Assembly: GCA_023402845.1 (NCBI GenBank) | Contig: JAEYFP010000048.1 | Location: 1 to 32,231, forward strand | Length of the DNA: 32,231 bases | Reading direction: 5' to 3' | DNA from: Bacillota bacterium | Lineage (GTDB): Bacteria > Bacillota > Clostridia > Lachnospirales > Lachnospiraceae | Shown: one piece after another, positions 14,704 to 23,912 of the stretch | Numbering within the stretch: the stretch's first letter is position 1 | Layout of the letters: the number at the start of each line of letters is the position of its first letter | Translations under genes and position numbers: made by a program | The notes under the pieces: generated by a model | Database searches by the model: none | Seen by the model: the letters and a program-made list of their open reading frames with translations, nothing else | Told to the model about the DNA's origin: nothing

Positions 14704-15399
14704 TCATATTGCCGTTTTCTCAATCAGCTTCTCTTCCTCAAATATCCCGTTATTGACATTGTATATACGAGAACATGTTTTTTCACAGATGGCCCGGTTA
14801 TGTGAGATGAGCAGATACGATGTGCCGTGTGTGCTCTGATAGCGGTACAGCAGTTCCATAATCTGCGCCTGCGTTATCACATCAAGCATAGATGTGGGCT
14901 CATCCAATATGATGATCCGTGGGTTAAGAATGAGTATGCGGGCAAGAGCGGCTCTTTGGAGTTCTCCGCCGCTCAGCTCAAAAGGATACCGCCTCAAATG
15001 CTCCTCTCCCAAACCAAATTGTTCAAGATGAGTCAGCAGCCTGTCTTTTGAGGAATCCATACCGAGAATCTGATAGGGTTCATTCATACTGCTCTGCAGC
15101 GGCAGGGCCGGATTAAAAGAGGTTTCCGGATGCTGGAACAATACCTGTATCTTTTGACGCACGGCTCCTTTATAGGGAATTGCTATCGGCTGACCGTTAT
15201 AAAGAATATCGCCAAAAGACGGCCGGGAAAGACCCGACAGCATCAGACCCATGGTAGTCTTTCCGCTTCCGCTCTCACCAAACAGACCGACAGTTTCCCC
15301 CTCGCAAAGTGACAGAAAAGCGTCCTTTACCGCATAGATACGCTTGCCATGCTTTGAAGACTTGTAGATTTTAGTTAGATGTTTCGTCTCAATCAGCAT
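14704..15399 (-). CDS. Dpp/Nik-type ABC transporter ATP-binding protein (second ATPase)
   Basis: The protein has 231 residues, shorter than DppF because it lacks the C-terminal oligopeptide extension, as in NikE-like subunits. Walker A GESGSGKTT (40-48), Q-loop near LFQHPETSF, signature LSGGELQR (about 142-149), Walker B IIILDEPTSMLD and H-loop LLISHN. It energises import together with the other ATPase. It is the last gene of a five-gene riboswitch-controlled operon and overlaps the preceding gene by 11 nt. Confidence 0.93.
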   Translation of the reverse strand: MLIETKHLTKIYKSSKHGKRIYAVKDAFLSLCEGETVGLFGESGSGKTTMGLMLSGLSRPSFGDILYNGQPIAIPYKGAVRQKIQVLFQHPETSFNPALPLQSSMNEPYQILGMDSSKDRLLTHLEQFGLGEEHLRRYPFELSGGELQRAALARILILNPRIIILDEPTSMLDVITQAQIMELLYRYQSTHGTSYLLISHNRAICEKTCSRIYNVNNGIFEEEKLIEKTAI

Positions 15400-16318
15400 A
15401 TTTCCAGCACCTCACACTACGGCTCCCCATAGGAATCATCGGGGGCATTTTCCGGCACCTCTCAAAACTGCAGGCGCAGCGCGGCAGGTAGCGGCAACCG
15501 TTTTCCTCCCCATAACCGGTATTCGACGGTGCAAATCCGATGCTGCGGCTATTCATTCCATTTTCCGGCATAGCCCGAAGCATATCCTGCGTATAAGGAT
15601 GGAGCGGACAAGTCATGATCTCCTCTGTACTTCCCATTTCAACCTGCAAAGATGCATACATCACACAGATGCGGCGGCTGATTTTCCGTGCAAAGGAAAG
15701 ATCGTGTGTGACGCATAGAAGCGCCTCCCGCTCGAAACGAGCAAACATGTCTGCCACCAAACGGATATGTTTTTCATCCAGTCCCTTTGTCGGCTCATCC
15801 GCAAGAAGAATTTTAGCGCCAGACAACATTCCCATTGCTACCATGACACGCTGCCGCATACCGCCGCTGAAGGTATGCGGGTAAGAGCGGGCGAGCACTT
15901 GTGTATTTCCGAGATTAAGCTGATCAAACAGGCTAATGCTTTCCTTAACGGCAGCCCTTTTTGAATATCCACAGTGCTCAATCAGGGGTTCTCCTGCCTG
16001 AAATCCGGCAGTAAGCAGGGGATTCATACTGTTACCTCCCCCCTGCGGCACATAAGAAATGATTCCCCCGCGGATCTGGCGCAGACGCTTTTTACTTGCC
16101 GTCAGAATGTCCTCTTTGTCCAAAAGCACCTGACCCGATACAATGGCATTTTTCGGGAGAAGATTCAACATTGCCAGCAGAAGCACACTTTTTCCGCTGC
16201 CCGTCTCCCCGATTATGACGGTTTTATCTCCGTCCTGCAGCGATAGCGTAACGTCATCCACTGCCTGTACCGTATTTTGTGCAGAAAACCTGACGGATAC
16301 TTTATTTATTTCAAGCAT
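15389..16318 (-). CDS. Dpp/Nik-type ABC transporter ATP-binding protein (first ATPase)
   Basis: The protein has 309 residues. Walker A GETGSGKS (37-44), signature FSGGMRQRVMVAMG, Walker B ILLADEPTKGLD, H-loop CVTHDL. A C-terminal oligopeptide/dipeptide-type extension carries CRYLPRCACSFERC and a late RCW; this cysteine-rich tail is standard in DppD/OppD and may hold an iron-sulfur cluster. AAGGACGG precedes the ATG. It overlaps the upstream permease gene by 8 nt and the downstream ATPase gene by 11 nt, so translation is coupled. Confidence 0.94.
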   Translation of the reverse strand: MLEINKVSVRFSAQNTVQAVDDVTLSLQDGDKTVIIGETGSGKSVLLLAMLNLLPKNAIVSGQVLLDKEDILTASKKRLRQIRGGIISYVPQGGGNSMNPLLTAGFQAGEPLIEHCGYSKRAAVKESISLFDQLNLGNTQVLARSYPHTFSGGMRQRVMVAMGMLSGAKILLADEPTKGLDEKHIRLVADMFARFEREALLCVTHDLSFARKISRRICVMYASLQVEMGSTEEIMTCPLHPYTQDMLRAMPENGMNSRSIGFAPSNTGYGEENGCRYLPRCACSFERCRKMPPMIPMGSRSVRCWKYAD

Positions 16319-17135
16319 ACTGCATCCGTCCTTTCTGAAAACCGTAGTAACCGATCAGCAGGAATCCCAAAAGAGCCAGTGTTGTACATGCTATCGGAGG
16401 GAGATACCACCACACATAGCCTCTGATTACACCGTTTTGATAAAAAGCATAGCGCAATATGCTGCCCCAGCTTTTTTCTCCGTAATCACCGAGCCCCAGA
16501 AAGCTAAGGCTTGTTTCGGTCATCATGGCAAAAGAAACGGACTGGGCTGCGCGGGTAAGAATGATATCTTTCAGGTTCGGCAGGATGTGCTTGTACATAA
16601 TCTTAAAATCGTTAAGACCCATCATTTTTTCAATTTTAATGAACGGCATCTCACACAGCTGTATCACTCGGCTGCGCAAAATTCTTGCGGTGCCCGTCCA
16701 CGCGGTTACCGCAATGGAAATAATGATGCTTTTTTTACCGGGATTGAGGTATGCCACGAGCAAAACGGTGAGAGCAAGGCTTGGCAGACCCATAATGACA
16801 TTGGTGGCCGCCGTTATCGCCCTATCCGCAATTCCCCTGTAATAGCCCGAGACAAGAGCCAGAAAAGTGGCAAGTACCGTAACAGCCAGAGACGTAAAAA
16901 TACCGATCGTCATCGATACCCGGGTTCCATAGATCAGCTCACTGAAAATATCCTGTCCCACGTCATTTGTACCCAGCCAATGCTCTTTACATGGCTTTAC
17001 ATAGGGGGTACCCAAGGCATATGGATCATAAGGGGAAACTACCGGAGCCAGAATAGCTGTTATAACAAAAAGAGCAATAATAATACATCCGGCCATCATG
17101 GCAGGATTGAAATATGAATTTTTTTTAAATTTCAA
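16311..17135 (-). CDS. Dpp/Nik-type ABC transporter permease (DppC/NikC-like)
   Basis: The protein has 274 residues, starting at a TTG with AAGGAGG six nt upstream. An N-terminal membrane helix follows the basic start (PAMMAGCIIIALFVITAILA), then the family segment HWLGTNDVGQDIFSELIYGTRVSM (about 47-70). Further helices follow, with the EAA-loop-like region KIEKMMGLNDFKIMYKHILPN. It forms the channel with the DppB-like partner. It overlaps both neighbouring genes by about ten nt. Confidence 0.94.
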   Translation of the reverse strand: MKFKKNSYFNPAMMAGCIIIALFVITAILAPVVSPYDPYALGTPYVKPCKEHWLGTNDVGQDIFSELIYGTRVSMTIGIFTSLAVTVLATFLALVSGYYRGIADRAITAATNVIMGLPSLALTVLLVAYLNPGKKSIIISIAVTAWTGTARILRSRVIQLCEMPFIKIEKMMGLNDFKIMYKHILPNLKDIILTRAAQSVSFAMMTETSLSFLGLGDYGEKSWGSILRYAFYQNGVIRGYVWWYLPPIACTTLALLGFLLIGYYGFQKGRMQYA

Positions 17136-18114
17136 GCAAATCCTCCTTCAGACGGGGGTCTATGATACTATTGATGATATCACCCAAGAGATTTCCCGCC
17201 ACAACACCTATGGCAGAAATAATAAAACAGAGCTGGGCCGTCGGAAAATCCCGGCTGCTGACTGCATAATAGAATAACTGTCCCATTCCTTTCCATCCAA
17301 AAATGACTTCAAGCATCATGGAACCGGACAGGATACCGCCCAGCTGCATACACAAGCTGGTGCTATATGGAAGCAGGGCATTTCTTAGAACATGACGGTT
17401 CCGTATTTTCCTTTCTGTCAGCCCCTTGGAATAGGCAGTCAGGATGTAATCTTCGTTCCGTATCTGTGAAATATTGCTTTTCATCAGCAGAAAGTTACCC
17501 GAAATACGGAACAGAATGAGAATCAATAACGGAAGACAGGCATGCCATGCAATATCAAGCACCTTTTTCATCCCTGCAAGTCCCCCCGAAGTCATTCCGT
17601 TTACCGGAAACAAATGAAGCTTAAATGAAAGCGTTACCAATAATAAGATACCGATACAATTAGAAGGAACAGTATTCACAAAAAGTAAAATCGGCGTAGC
17701 GATCCTGTCAAATATACCGCCCGGTTTCCAGCCCGCCGCCATGCCCAATACCGCTCCGGCCAATCCCCCGAGAATTAACGTTGGTACAGTAAGGATCAAT
17801 GTCCACTTACAGCTTCCGATTACATTTGACAGAACCGGCTGCTTATTTGAATAAGCAATCCCAAAATCCATGTAATAGATGCTTTTTAAGTAGTTTACAT
17901 ATTGCTCTGCCAGCGTGCCGGAAATTGCATACTTCTCCGCGATACGGTCAAGCTCCTCCGGATTAAATTCCATGAGGTAATAGTACACCTCCTGACCAAC
18001 GAGGTGTTCAAGCGGATCACCGGGCATAAAGCGCACCATAAGAAAACTGATTGTAATAATGATAATAACAGTAAGTAAAGCAGTCAAAATTTTTCTGATT
18101 ATATGCTTCAGCAT
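17125..18114 (-). CDS. Dpp/Nik-type ABC transporter permease (DppB/NikB-like)
   Basis: The protein has 329 residues. A first helix (ILTALLTVIIIITISFLMVRFMPGDP) ends in the family motif RFMPGDP. A soluble loop runs to about residue 95, then five more helices with the EAA-like segment YILTAYSKGLTERKIRNRHVLRNALLP near 225-250. AAAGGATAGG precedes the ATG. It is the first permease after the binding-protein gene, 56 nt away, with a strong stem-loop in the gap that could let the binding protein be made in excess. Confidence 0.94.
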   Translation of the reverse strand: MLKHIIRKILTALLTVIIIITISFLMVRFMPGDPLEHLVGQEVYYYLMEFNPEELDRIAEKYAISGTLAEQYVNYLKSIYYMDFGIAYSNKQPVLSNVIGSCKWTLILTVPTLILGGLAGAVLGMAAGWKPGGIFDRIATPILLFVNTVPSNCIGILLLVTLSFKLHLFPVNGMTSGGLAGMKKVLDIAWHACLPLLILILFRISGNFLLMKSNISQIRNEDYILTAYSKGLTERKIRNRHVLRNALLPYSTSLCMQLGGILSGSMMLEVIFGWKGMGQLFYYAVSSRDFPTAQLCFIISAIGVVAGNLLGDIINSIIDPRLKEDLLEI

Positions 18115-18130
18115 AACCCTATCCTTTACA

Positions 18131-18164
18131 GGGAAAAGCGGTGCAAAGAGCGCACCGCCTTCCC
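18131..18164 (-). other. Intercistronic stem-loop behind the binding-protein gene
   Basis: GCGGTGC pairs with GCACCGC, extended by GGGAA/TTCCC. On the minus strand no long T run follows. It probably protects the 3' end of the binding-protein message or acts as a partial terminator, raising its level over the permeases. Confidence 0.55.
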
Positions 18165-18170
18165 AAACAA

Positions 18171-19919
18171 TTATCTGCTTGTTAATGTATAGAAGATTTC
18201 AGGATTTACAACACCCCAGCCTGCCCAGTTTTCAAAGCCCTGGTATTTGTCAGTCCGATAAGGATAAAAACATGTTTCCCAGCAAAGCGCACAGCCGAAC
18301 AACTCCTCCGAAGCCGCCTTCTGAAGCCCGGCCATACTGTCTCGGTAATCCTGCTCTGATGCTGAATAAGTGAGTGACCATACAAGATCCGTAAAGGCTT
18401 GATCATGATAGGTTCCCCATATCCAGGTGCCTGATTCATCCCCGTCTCTCGAGTCAGCCACAAAATAACGGAAGGCCGAGGAATATTTCGCCATACCCGA
18501 AGTAGTATAACCGATGAAAAGATCATAATCCCCGTCAATTACAGTCGCTTCCCATTTTTCACTGCTTTGCAGACTTTCCTGATCGATATAGGCTTTGATG
18601 CCCATTTCATCAAGACTGGACATGATCACATCTGCGATTCGATTTAAAACCTCCTGCTTTTTACTGGAGTTCTGAGGCGTTACTTTGATTTCAAGCGCGC
18701 TGCCATCCGGATTCTCACGGTAACCGTCTCCGTCGGTATCTGCGTAGCCCGCCGAATCAAGTATGGACTTCGCCTCGTCAAGATCACGATAGAATTTCCA
18801 CAGGGAATCGTCATAGCCCAGACAGGAGGGTGGTATGATTCCGCTGCCTGGAATTTGTCCGTAGCCCCCGTTAATAACCTGACAAAGCAGTTCCCAGTTC
18901 AAACCCTTTACCGCAGCCTCACGAAAGCTCCGGTCATTGCCGGGTGCCCGTTCCATGCCAAAGGTAAGCTGATAATTTCCCGAGTAATCACTGTCCCCAA
19001 GGGCTATGTCTTCATTATCGGAGATCAGGTCTAAAAGCGTCACGTCTATGGGTGCCGCGTAATCAAACATCACATCGATTTCTCCATTTGCCATAGCCAT
19101 CAGCAGTGCATCCTGTCCTGAATAAGATTTGACTGTGACGGATTCTACCGTAAGGTCACCCAGATAAGCGTTTTCCGGCACAGCCTCATAATAGGACGTT
19201 CCTGCATCAAGATCATAGCTTGCAAGCTTGTAAGGACCGCAGCCGATCGATGCATCGCTTCCGGTATACTCCTCATATTCAGTAATGGTTTCCCATATAT
19301 GTTTTGGAATCACACAATTATTATTTCCGGCTCCCTGTGCAAGAAATGCATAGGCATCCGGCTGACTGAAAGTCAGTGTCATCGAATCCTCTCCCGTGAC
19401 TTCAATATCCGTAAGATTTTTCAATGTCGATGCATTCATTACGTCTCGTTTGTATTCAAAAGTAAACCGAACGTCCTCAGCGGTCACCGGCTCACCGTCA
19501 TGCCAAACGGCATCGGTCGGAAAGGTAATATACAATACACAGCCGTCCTCCGATATTTCAAAGCTTTTCAGAAAGTAGGGCGTAAGCTCATTCTTTGCGT
19601 TCAGGTATACAAAGTCTCCGTTAGCAAGACAATTGTAATTGGTTTTTCCGTATGCGCCGCTTTGCGTGAGTAAATTAAAGGTATCGTTTACCGTTGTGGT
19701 TCCTATCACCAGATTTTTAACTTTTCCCGGCAATTCCTCTGCCTCGGCAGACGGCAAAGCAGCCGCGTCATCCGTAGTCCCGGCTTCTGCAACGACGTCT
19801 GAGACCATACTGCCTTCCGGGTCTGTTCTGCCCTCCGAGCCTGCGCAGGCGGTCATACTTGGCAGCATGAGAAGTACCAATAAAGCAGCTAACATTTGTT
19901 TCAGTTTTTGTTTTTTCAT
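18171..19919 (-). CDS. Lipoprotein substrate-binding protein of a B12-regulated Dpp/Nik-type ABC importer (SBP_bac_5)
   Basis: The protein has 582 residues. A lipoprotein signal peptide (MKKQKLKQML, then hydrophobic, lipobox MTAC with C25) is followed by an acidic/Ala-rich linker to about residue 65. The SBP_bac_5 fold follows: ITFPTDAVWHDGEPVTAEDVRFTFEY (cluster 5 signature), GCGPYKL, RSFREAAVKGLNWELLC and LDEAKSILDSAGYADTDGDGYRENPDG. The family binds peptides, nickel chelates or other small ligands. The cobalamin riboswitch upstream argues for a corrinoid- or cobalt-related ligand; that is inference. AGGAGGAAG precedes the ATG. Confidence 0.94.
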   Translation of the reverse strand: MKKQKLKQMLAALLVLLMLPSMTACAGSEGRTDPEGSMVSDVVAEAGTTDDAAALPSAEAEELPGKVKNLVIGTTTVNDTFNLLTQSGAYGKTNYNCLANGDFVYLNAKNELTPYFLKSFEISEDGCVLYITFPTDAVWHDGEPVTAEDVRFTFEYKRDVMNASTLKNLTDIEVTGEDSMTLTFSQPDAYAFLAQGAGNNNCVIPKHIWETITEYEEYTGSDASIGCGPYKLASYDLDAGTSYYEAVPENAYLGDLTVESVTVKSYSGQDALLMAMANGEIDVMFDYAAPIDVTLLDLISDNEDIALGDSDYSGNYQLTFGMERAPGNDRSFREAAVKGLNWELLCQVINGGYGQIPGSGIIPPSCLGYDDSLWKFYRDLDEAKSILDSAGYADTDGDGYRENPDGSALEIKVTPQNSSKKQEVLNRIADVIMSSLDEMGIKAYIDQESLQSSEKWEATVIDGDYDLFIGYTTSGMAKYSSAFRYFVADSRDGDESGTWIWGTYHDQAFTDLVWSLTYSASEQDYRDSMAGLQKAASEELFGCALCWETCFYPYRTDKYQGFENWAGWGVVNPEIFYTLTSR

Positions 19920-19966
19920 TTCTTCCTCCTTTGTTTTGGACAGTGGGGGACTTGGCTTTTCCGCGC

Positions 19967-20004
19967 AAAAACGGGCAACAGCAATACTCCAATGCTGCTA
20001 CCCG
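19967..20004 (-). terminator. Riboswitch expression-platform terminator
   Basis: A 12-bp stem (two G-U wobbles) from CGGGTAGCAGCA (20004 down) to TGCTGTTGCCCG (ending 19972), with a 9-nt loop and TTTTT on the minus strand. It lies between the cobalamin aptamer and the binding-protein gene, so ligand binding would favour termination. Confidence 0.8.
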
Positions 20005-20022
20005 TTTTTTTATACGACAAAT

Positions 20023-20040
20023 AAATCAGCAAGCTGATTT
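20023..20040 (-). other. Small hairpin in the riboswitch linker
   Basis: AAATCAG (20023-20029) pairs with CTGATTT (20034-20040) around a 4-nt loop, between aptamer and terminator. It may take part in the switch; no pairing with the terminator arm was worked out. Confidence 0.35.
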
Positions 20041-20117
20041 ACTTATTGATACACATGATTCATACACATCTATCAAAATTTTCACAGAATACCATTGGCC
20101 ACGCGGCACTGCGATGA

Positions 20118-20282
20118 AATGTGCAAGCAGGTCTCCTGGCTTATGGCTCAATGCTGTTTTTTGCCTTCCCATGCAGCTGCACAGTGACATCATAAAAAAC
20201 AGCCAGCCAATTACAGTGGCGGGCCCGTACAGGATTCTAACCTGTTTCCCTATTCTCCCCGGATGGGGCACTTGCTTCCATA
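20118..20282 (-). ncRNA. Cobalamin (AdoCbl-type) riboswitch
   Basis: On the minus strand the conserved blocks occur in order: AATAGGGAA (20246-20254), the B12 box GCCACTG (20214-20220), and AAGCCAGGAGACCTGC (20127-20142). Between the last two a peripheral helix is formed by GCTGTTTTTT and AAAAAACAGC. A sigma-A promoter lies just upstream and an intrinsic terminator downstream, so cobalamin should switch off the ABC transporter operon by transcription termination. Exact boundaries are estimated. Confidence 0.93.
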
Positions 20283-20295
20283 TTCAATTGTCACT

Positions 20296-20324
20296 ATCAT
20301 ATAATTCTCTTATCCTCGTGTCAA
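20296..20324 (-). promoter_or_regulatory. Sigma-A promoter of the riboswitch/ABC operon
   Basis: On the minus strand exact TTGACA (20319-20324), a 17-nt spacer and TATGAT (20296-20301). Transcription would start near 20289, just before the aptamer. Confidence 0.88.
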
Positions 20325-20356
20325 GACAAAGAATCCTTCGTTAAAAAATATATGAT

Positions 20357-20385
20357 TTTACGAATTCCGTCAGACATGCTATAAT
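20357..20385 (+). promoter_or_regulatory. Sigma-A promoter of the malic enzyme gene
   Basis: TTTACG (20357-20362), a 17-nt spacer, exact TATAAT (20380-20385) with extended TGC. It diverges from the riboswitch promoter about 33 bp away. Confidence 0.8.
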
Positions 20386-20427
20386 CATACAGGATTATTT
20401 GATACTATCACGGAGGAAGGAATCAAC

Positions 20428-21600
20428 ATGGATAAAAAAGAATATGCATTGAATATGCACGAGAAATGGAACGGAAAAATCGAAATAACCAGCAGGGCAG
20501 AGTTAAATACGATGGCAGATCTTGCGGTCGCCTATACCCCCGGAGTTGCGGAACCCTGCTTGAAAATCAGCGAGGATGTCGATTTATCCTACAAATATAC
20601 GCGCAGGGGCAATCTCGTCGCCGTCGTAACGGACGGAACAGCTGTGCTCGGACTCGGAGATATCGGCCCGGAGGCCGGTATGCCGGTTATGGAAGGAAAA
20701 TGCGTGCTGTTTAAAAGATTCGGAAATGTCGATGCGTTTCCTCTTTGCGTTCGTTCCAAAGATGTCGATGAAATTGTAGATACGGTCGCATTGCTCGCAG
20801 GCTCCTTTGGCGGTGTGAACCTCGAAGATATTTCGGCTCCGAGATGTTTTGAAATTGAAAAGAAGCTGAAGGAACGGTGTGATATTCCGATCTTTCATGA
20901 CGATCAGCACGGAACAGCGGTCGTTGTACTCGCAGGACTCATTAATGCGCTCAAGCTTGTCGATAAAAAAATGACTGACATTGAGGTCGTCGTCAACGGT
21001 TCCGGCGCCGCCGGTATCGCTATTACAAAACTGCTGATGACAACCGGTCTGAAAAATGTCGTCCTCTGTGACACAAAGGGTGCGATTTATGAGGGCAGAG
21101 ACAATTTGAACAGCACAAAGACAGAGATGGCAAAAATCTCTAATCTTCAGCAGAAGAAGGGACAGCTTGCGGATGTCATCAAGGGAGCCGACGTCTTTAT
21201 CGGAGTTTCCGCTCCGGGCGTCCTGACACCCGAAATGGTTTCTGTAATGGCTGAAAAGCCGATCGTGCTTGCAATGGCCAATCCTGTACCGGAAATCATG
21301 CCGGATGAAGCCAAAAAAGCGGGTGTTGCCGTAATCGGTACAGGAAGAAGTGATTTTCCGAACCAGATCAATAACGTTCTTGCTTTTCCCGGTATTTTTC
21401 GCGGTGCCCTTGATATGCGTGCCTCGGATATCAATGATGAAATGAAGCTCGCCGCTGCTTACGCCATCGCCTCAATCGTAACGGAAGACGAGCTTTCACC
21501 GGAATATATTATTCCGAACAGCTTTAACGAACAGGTCACACCGGCTGTCGCCGCCGCCGTTGCCAAAGCCGCTTCTGACACAGGTGTCGCAAGATTATAA
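20428..21600 (+). CDS. NAD(P)-dependent malic enzyme (malate dehydrogenase, oxaloacetate-decarboxylating)
   Basis: The protein has 390 residues, the short bacterial form without a phosphotransacetylase tail. Malate/metal region: AYTPGVAEPC (near 34), TDGTAVLGLGDIGPEAGMPVMEGK (68-91), and EDISAPRCFEIEKKL followed by IFHDDQHGTAVV, which carries the metal-binding acidic residues. NAD-binding Rossmann segment VVNGSGAAGIAITKLL (about 188-203). Later motifs: ANPVPEIMPDEA and FPNQINNVLAFPGIFRGALD. It converts malate to pyruvate and CO2 with NAD(P) reduction; cofactor preference is not decided. GGAGGAAGG precedes the ATG. It is monocistronic, with its own promoter and terminator. Confidence 0.96.
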   Translation: MDKKEYALNMHEKWNGKIEITSRAELNTMADLAVAYTPGVAEPCLKISEDVDLSYKYTRRGNLVAVVTDGTAVLGLGDIGPEAGMPVMEGKCVLFKRFGNVDAFPLCVRSKDVDEIVDTVALLAGSFGGVNLEDISAPRCFEIEKKLKERCDIPIFHDDQHGTAVVVLAGLINALKLVDKKMTDIEVVVNGSGAAGIAITKLLMTTGLKNVVLCDTKGAIYEGRDNLNSTKTEMAKISNLQQKKGQLADVIKGADVFIGVSAPGVLTPEMVSVMAEKPIVLAMANPVPEIMPDEAKKAGVAVIGTGRSDFPNQINNVLAFPGIFRGALDMRASDINDEMKLAAAYAIASIVTEDELSPEYIIPNSFNEQVTPAVAAAVAKAASDTGVARL

Positions 21601-21620
21601 CAAAAGTGTGCTGCACATAC

Positions 21621-21660
21621 AAAAAGTTCCTCTATTATAATTTATATAGAGGAACTTTTT
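21621..21660. terminator. Bidirectional terminator between malic enzyme and the GH36 gene
   Basis: A perfect 15-bp stem (21621-21635 with 21646-21660) and 10-nt loop, bounded by AAAAA on one side and TTTTT on the other. It serves the plus-strand malic enzyme gene and the minus-strand mannan locus. Confidence 0.93.
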
Positions 21661-21683
21661 TATGAAATGTAAACATCTATTAT

Positions 21684-23876
21684 TTATTTATTTATTTTAA
21701 TTTCAAACAGCCTCGCCATGTTACGCTTTGGAAAATGTACGGATAACTGCTGTCTTGCCGTATTCCAGCAATAGTCGCATTCCCCATAGGAAGGATAGAC
21801 ACATGTTACACTGACTGATCTGCCGTTCGTATAGCGAATCGGAAGGACGCAGCTGTCATTGCCGCCGTCGCGCCGCCAAACAGCCAGATAGATTTTATTT
21901 GTTCCGTCCTGTGTGCGAAGTCCGAGGGAAACCCATTCATCCTCATAAGCGGAAAGTCCGAGCGGCCAGAACGGAAGCGCCGTCTTCAGGCTCTGGCGGA
22001 TTGTCTTATAATAATCCAGCCCCTCTTTTACGAGCGCCTTACGCTCATCGGAAAGCTCGGCAAGATGCCCGCTTTGGTGGATACGCAGCAGCATCGCATT
22101 GACCATGTTGAACACGACCTCTTCCTTATCGCCCTCTCTCATCGGGTAGGACCAGATCGCCGCCTGCTCAGGCGTCAGCCCGGCGGGTGCGTTTGCTGCA
22201 ATCGTCGCATAACGGTCGTAGTAATCCTGATCGCTTGTGGACTGGATACTGTACTGGGAAAGCATTGCGTAATCGATGCGAAGTCCGCCGCTCGAGCAGT
22301 TCTCGACGATCAGATCCGGATATTTTTCAAATATTGACTTCAGCCATGCAAGATATGCACGCTCATGTCCCAGCATACCGTCTCCGACGCTGTCCGCATT
22401 CAACTCTGTTCCGATGCCCGGCTCGATATTATAATCCATTTTAATATAACCGATTCCGTATTCACTGATAATCCGGTCCATCACCCCATTGACATACTGA
22501 ATCACCTCGGGATTTCTGAAATCAAGCTGATAGCGGCTCCTGTCGAACACCCTTTTCCCATGGCGTGTAAAGAACCAGTCATCCTTGGCAATTCCGTTTA
22601 AAACGGGACTGTGAATACCCATAACCTCTATTTCCAGCCATACTCCGGGAATCATGCCCTTACTCCTGATATAATCCGTAACCTCCTTCATGCCGTTCGG
22701 AAAACGTTCCCGCGACTCCTTCCACTCGCCGACCGCATCCCACCATAACCCCGGCGCATACCAGCCCGCATCAATACAAAAATACTCGCAGCCCGCCTTT
22801 GCGGCTGCATCGATGAGCGGCAGTTCCTTCTCGGTTGTCGGATCCGCCCACAGACAGTTCATATAATCATTAAAAATAATTTTCAGAGACTCATTATCTT
22901 CATTCTTTCTGCGAATGATGCGCCTATATTTTGTCAGTTCCGCCATTGCCGCGTCAAAGCAGGTAATATCCCCGGAATTATCCGCGCTGCCGGCTGTCGC
23001 AAAACATCTGCCCTGTGAAGCCTCGGCAGAAAGACTGACACCGACCGCGACAGGAACCGACATAAACGTATCTCCCGGTTTCAGATTTTTAGACCAGTGA
23101 GATTGTACTTCGTTTGGTCCGCTGATATTCAAATACAAATGACCGTTCTGGTCAGCGATTTCCCAATGCCAGGAGCCGTTGTGCTCAATCTGCCAGAACA
23201 GACTGCTGCCCGTCTCCGTATTTTCTAAAAAGCCCATCGGAAGATATTTTTTTGAGGACCAATGTCCGGTGTTCGTAACCTCCAAAGCCGAGGAAGATCG
23301 CTGAATTTCCACGGGCTGCACAAGAGACAGTCCGAGCTGCGGCAGCGTATAGGTACGCCAGTTCATTTCACGCTGCCAGGAGTTATGCGGAATCTTTACC
23401 GACATCTTTTCATTCTGTGCAAGCAAGCCCTCTTTTTCAATTCCTGTATAGTTAAAGGAAGAAATATATTCGAGTGTCTGTGATTGACCACCTCGGTTTT
23501 CTACGATATTCTGACAACGAACAATCGAATTTCCGTCATAAAATTGCATATGATTCACAACGTAAACATCCGTCTCCTCATCGCGCAGTTCAAATTCCAG
23601 CTTCCTTCCGCATTCATTCCGATAATCCTTATGAGACACATATTTCATCCGATAGCCCGGCGCCGTGTAAATATATTTATTTCCATGACGCTCGCCCGGC
23701 CTGTCAAAACCTGATAAGTTCATTTCCACAAGCCGAAAACCATCATTTGTATTCGGTGCCTTTATATCCGACTCCTGAAATGGCAGCGCCGAAAAATGCA
23801 GCAGCTTCAAATCGTTGTTATCTGCAATCTCAAAAACCAGATAAATCCCATTTTCCAATACTTCTAATCTCTGCAT
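21684..23876 (-). CDS. GH36 alpha-galactosidase (divergent paralogue), mannan locus
   Basis: The protein has 730 residues without signal peptide, so cytosolic. N-terminal beta-sandwich to about 325, then the TIM barrel: YFCIDAGWYAPG (365-376), GVWLEIEVMG (411-420), the nucleophile D481 in YIKMDYN, ENCSSGGLRIDYAML, and the acid/base region TSDQDYYDR (547-555). It would remove alpha-1,6-galactose side chains from galactomannan oligosaccharides. Sequence differs clearly from the neighbouring GH36 (MDYN against WDMN, SDQD against SDDTD), so the two likely have different substrates. GGAGG precedes the ATG; it lies 36 nt after the other GH36 gene and ends the locus. Confidence 0.92.
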   Translation of the reverse strand: MQRLEVLENGIYLVFEIADNNDLKLLHFSALPFQESDIKAPNTNDGFRLVEMNLSGFDRPGERHGNKYIYTAPGYRMKYVSHKDYRNECGRKLEFELRDEETDVYVVNHMQFYDGNSIVRCQNIVENRGGQSQTLEYISSFNYTGIEKEGLLAQNEKMSVKIPHNSWQREMNWRTYTLPQLGLSLVQPVEIQRSSSALEVTNTGHWSSKKYLPMGFLENTETGSSLFWQIEHNGSWHWEIADQNGHLYLNISGPNEVQSHWSKNLKPGDTFMSVPVAVGVSLSAEASQGRCFATAGSADNSGDITCFDAAMAELTKYRRIIRRKNEDNESLKIIFNDYMNCLWADPTTEKELPLIDAAAKAGCEYFCIDAGWYAPGLWWDAVGEWKESRERFPNGMKEVTDYIRSKGMIPGVWLEIEVMGIHSPVLNGIAKDDWFFTRHGKRVFDRSRYQLDFRNPEVIQYVNGVMDRIISEYGIGYIKMDYNIEPGIGTELNADSVGDGMLGHERAYLAWLKSIFEKYPDLIVENCSSGGLRIDYAMLSQYSIQSTSDQDYYDRYATIAANAPAGLTPEQAAIWSYPMREGDKEEVVFNMVNAMLLRIHQSGHLAELSDERKALVKEGLDYYKTIRQSLKTALPFWPLGLSAYEDEWVSLGLRTQDGTNKIYLAVWRRDGGNDSCVLPIRYTNGRSVSVTCVYPSYGECDYCWNTARQQLSVHFPKRNMARLFEIKINK

Positions 23877-23912
23877 AAAAACCTCCGTGCTTATTTTAAA
23901 ATTTATTAAAAT

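Noticed and set aside
20428..21600. Phosphotransacetylase fusion of malic enzyme (MaeB type)
   Set aside because: The protein ends after about 390 residues with a terminator behind it; no transacetylase domain follows.
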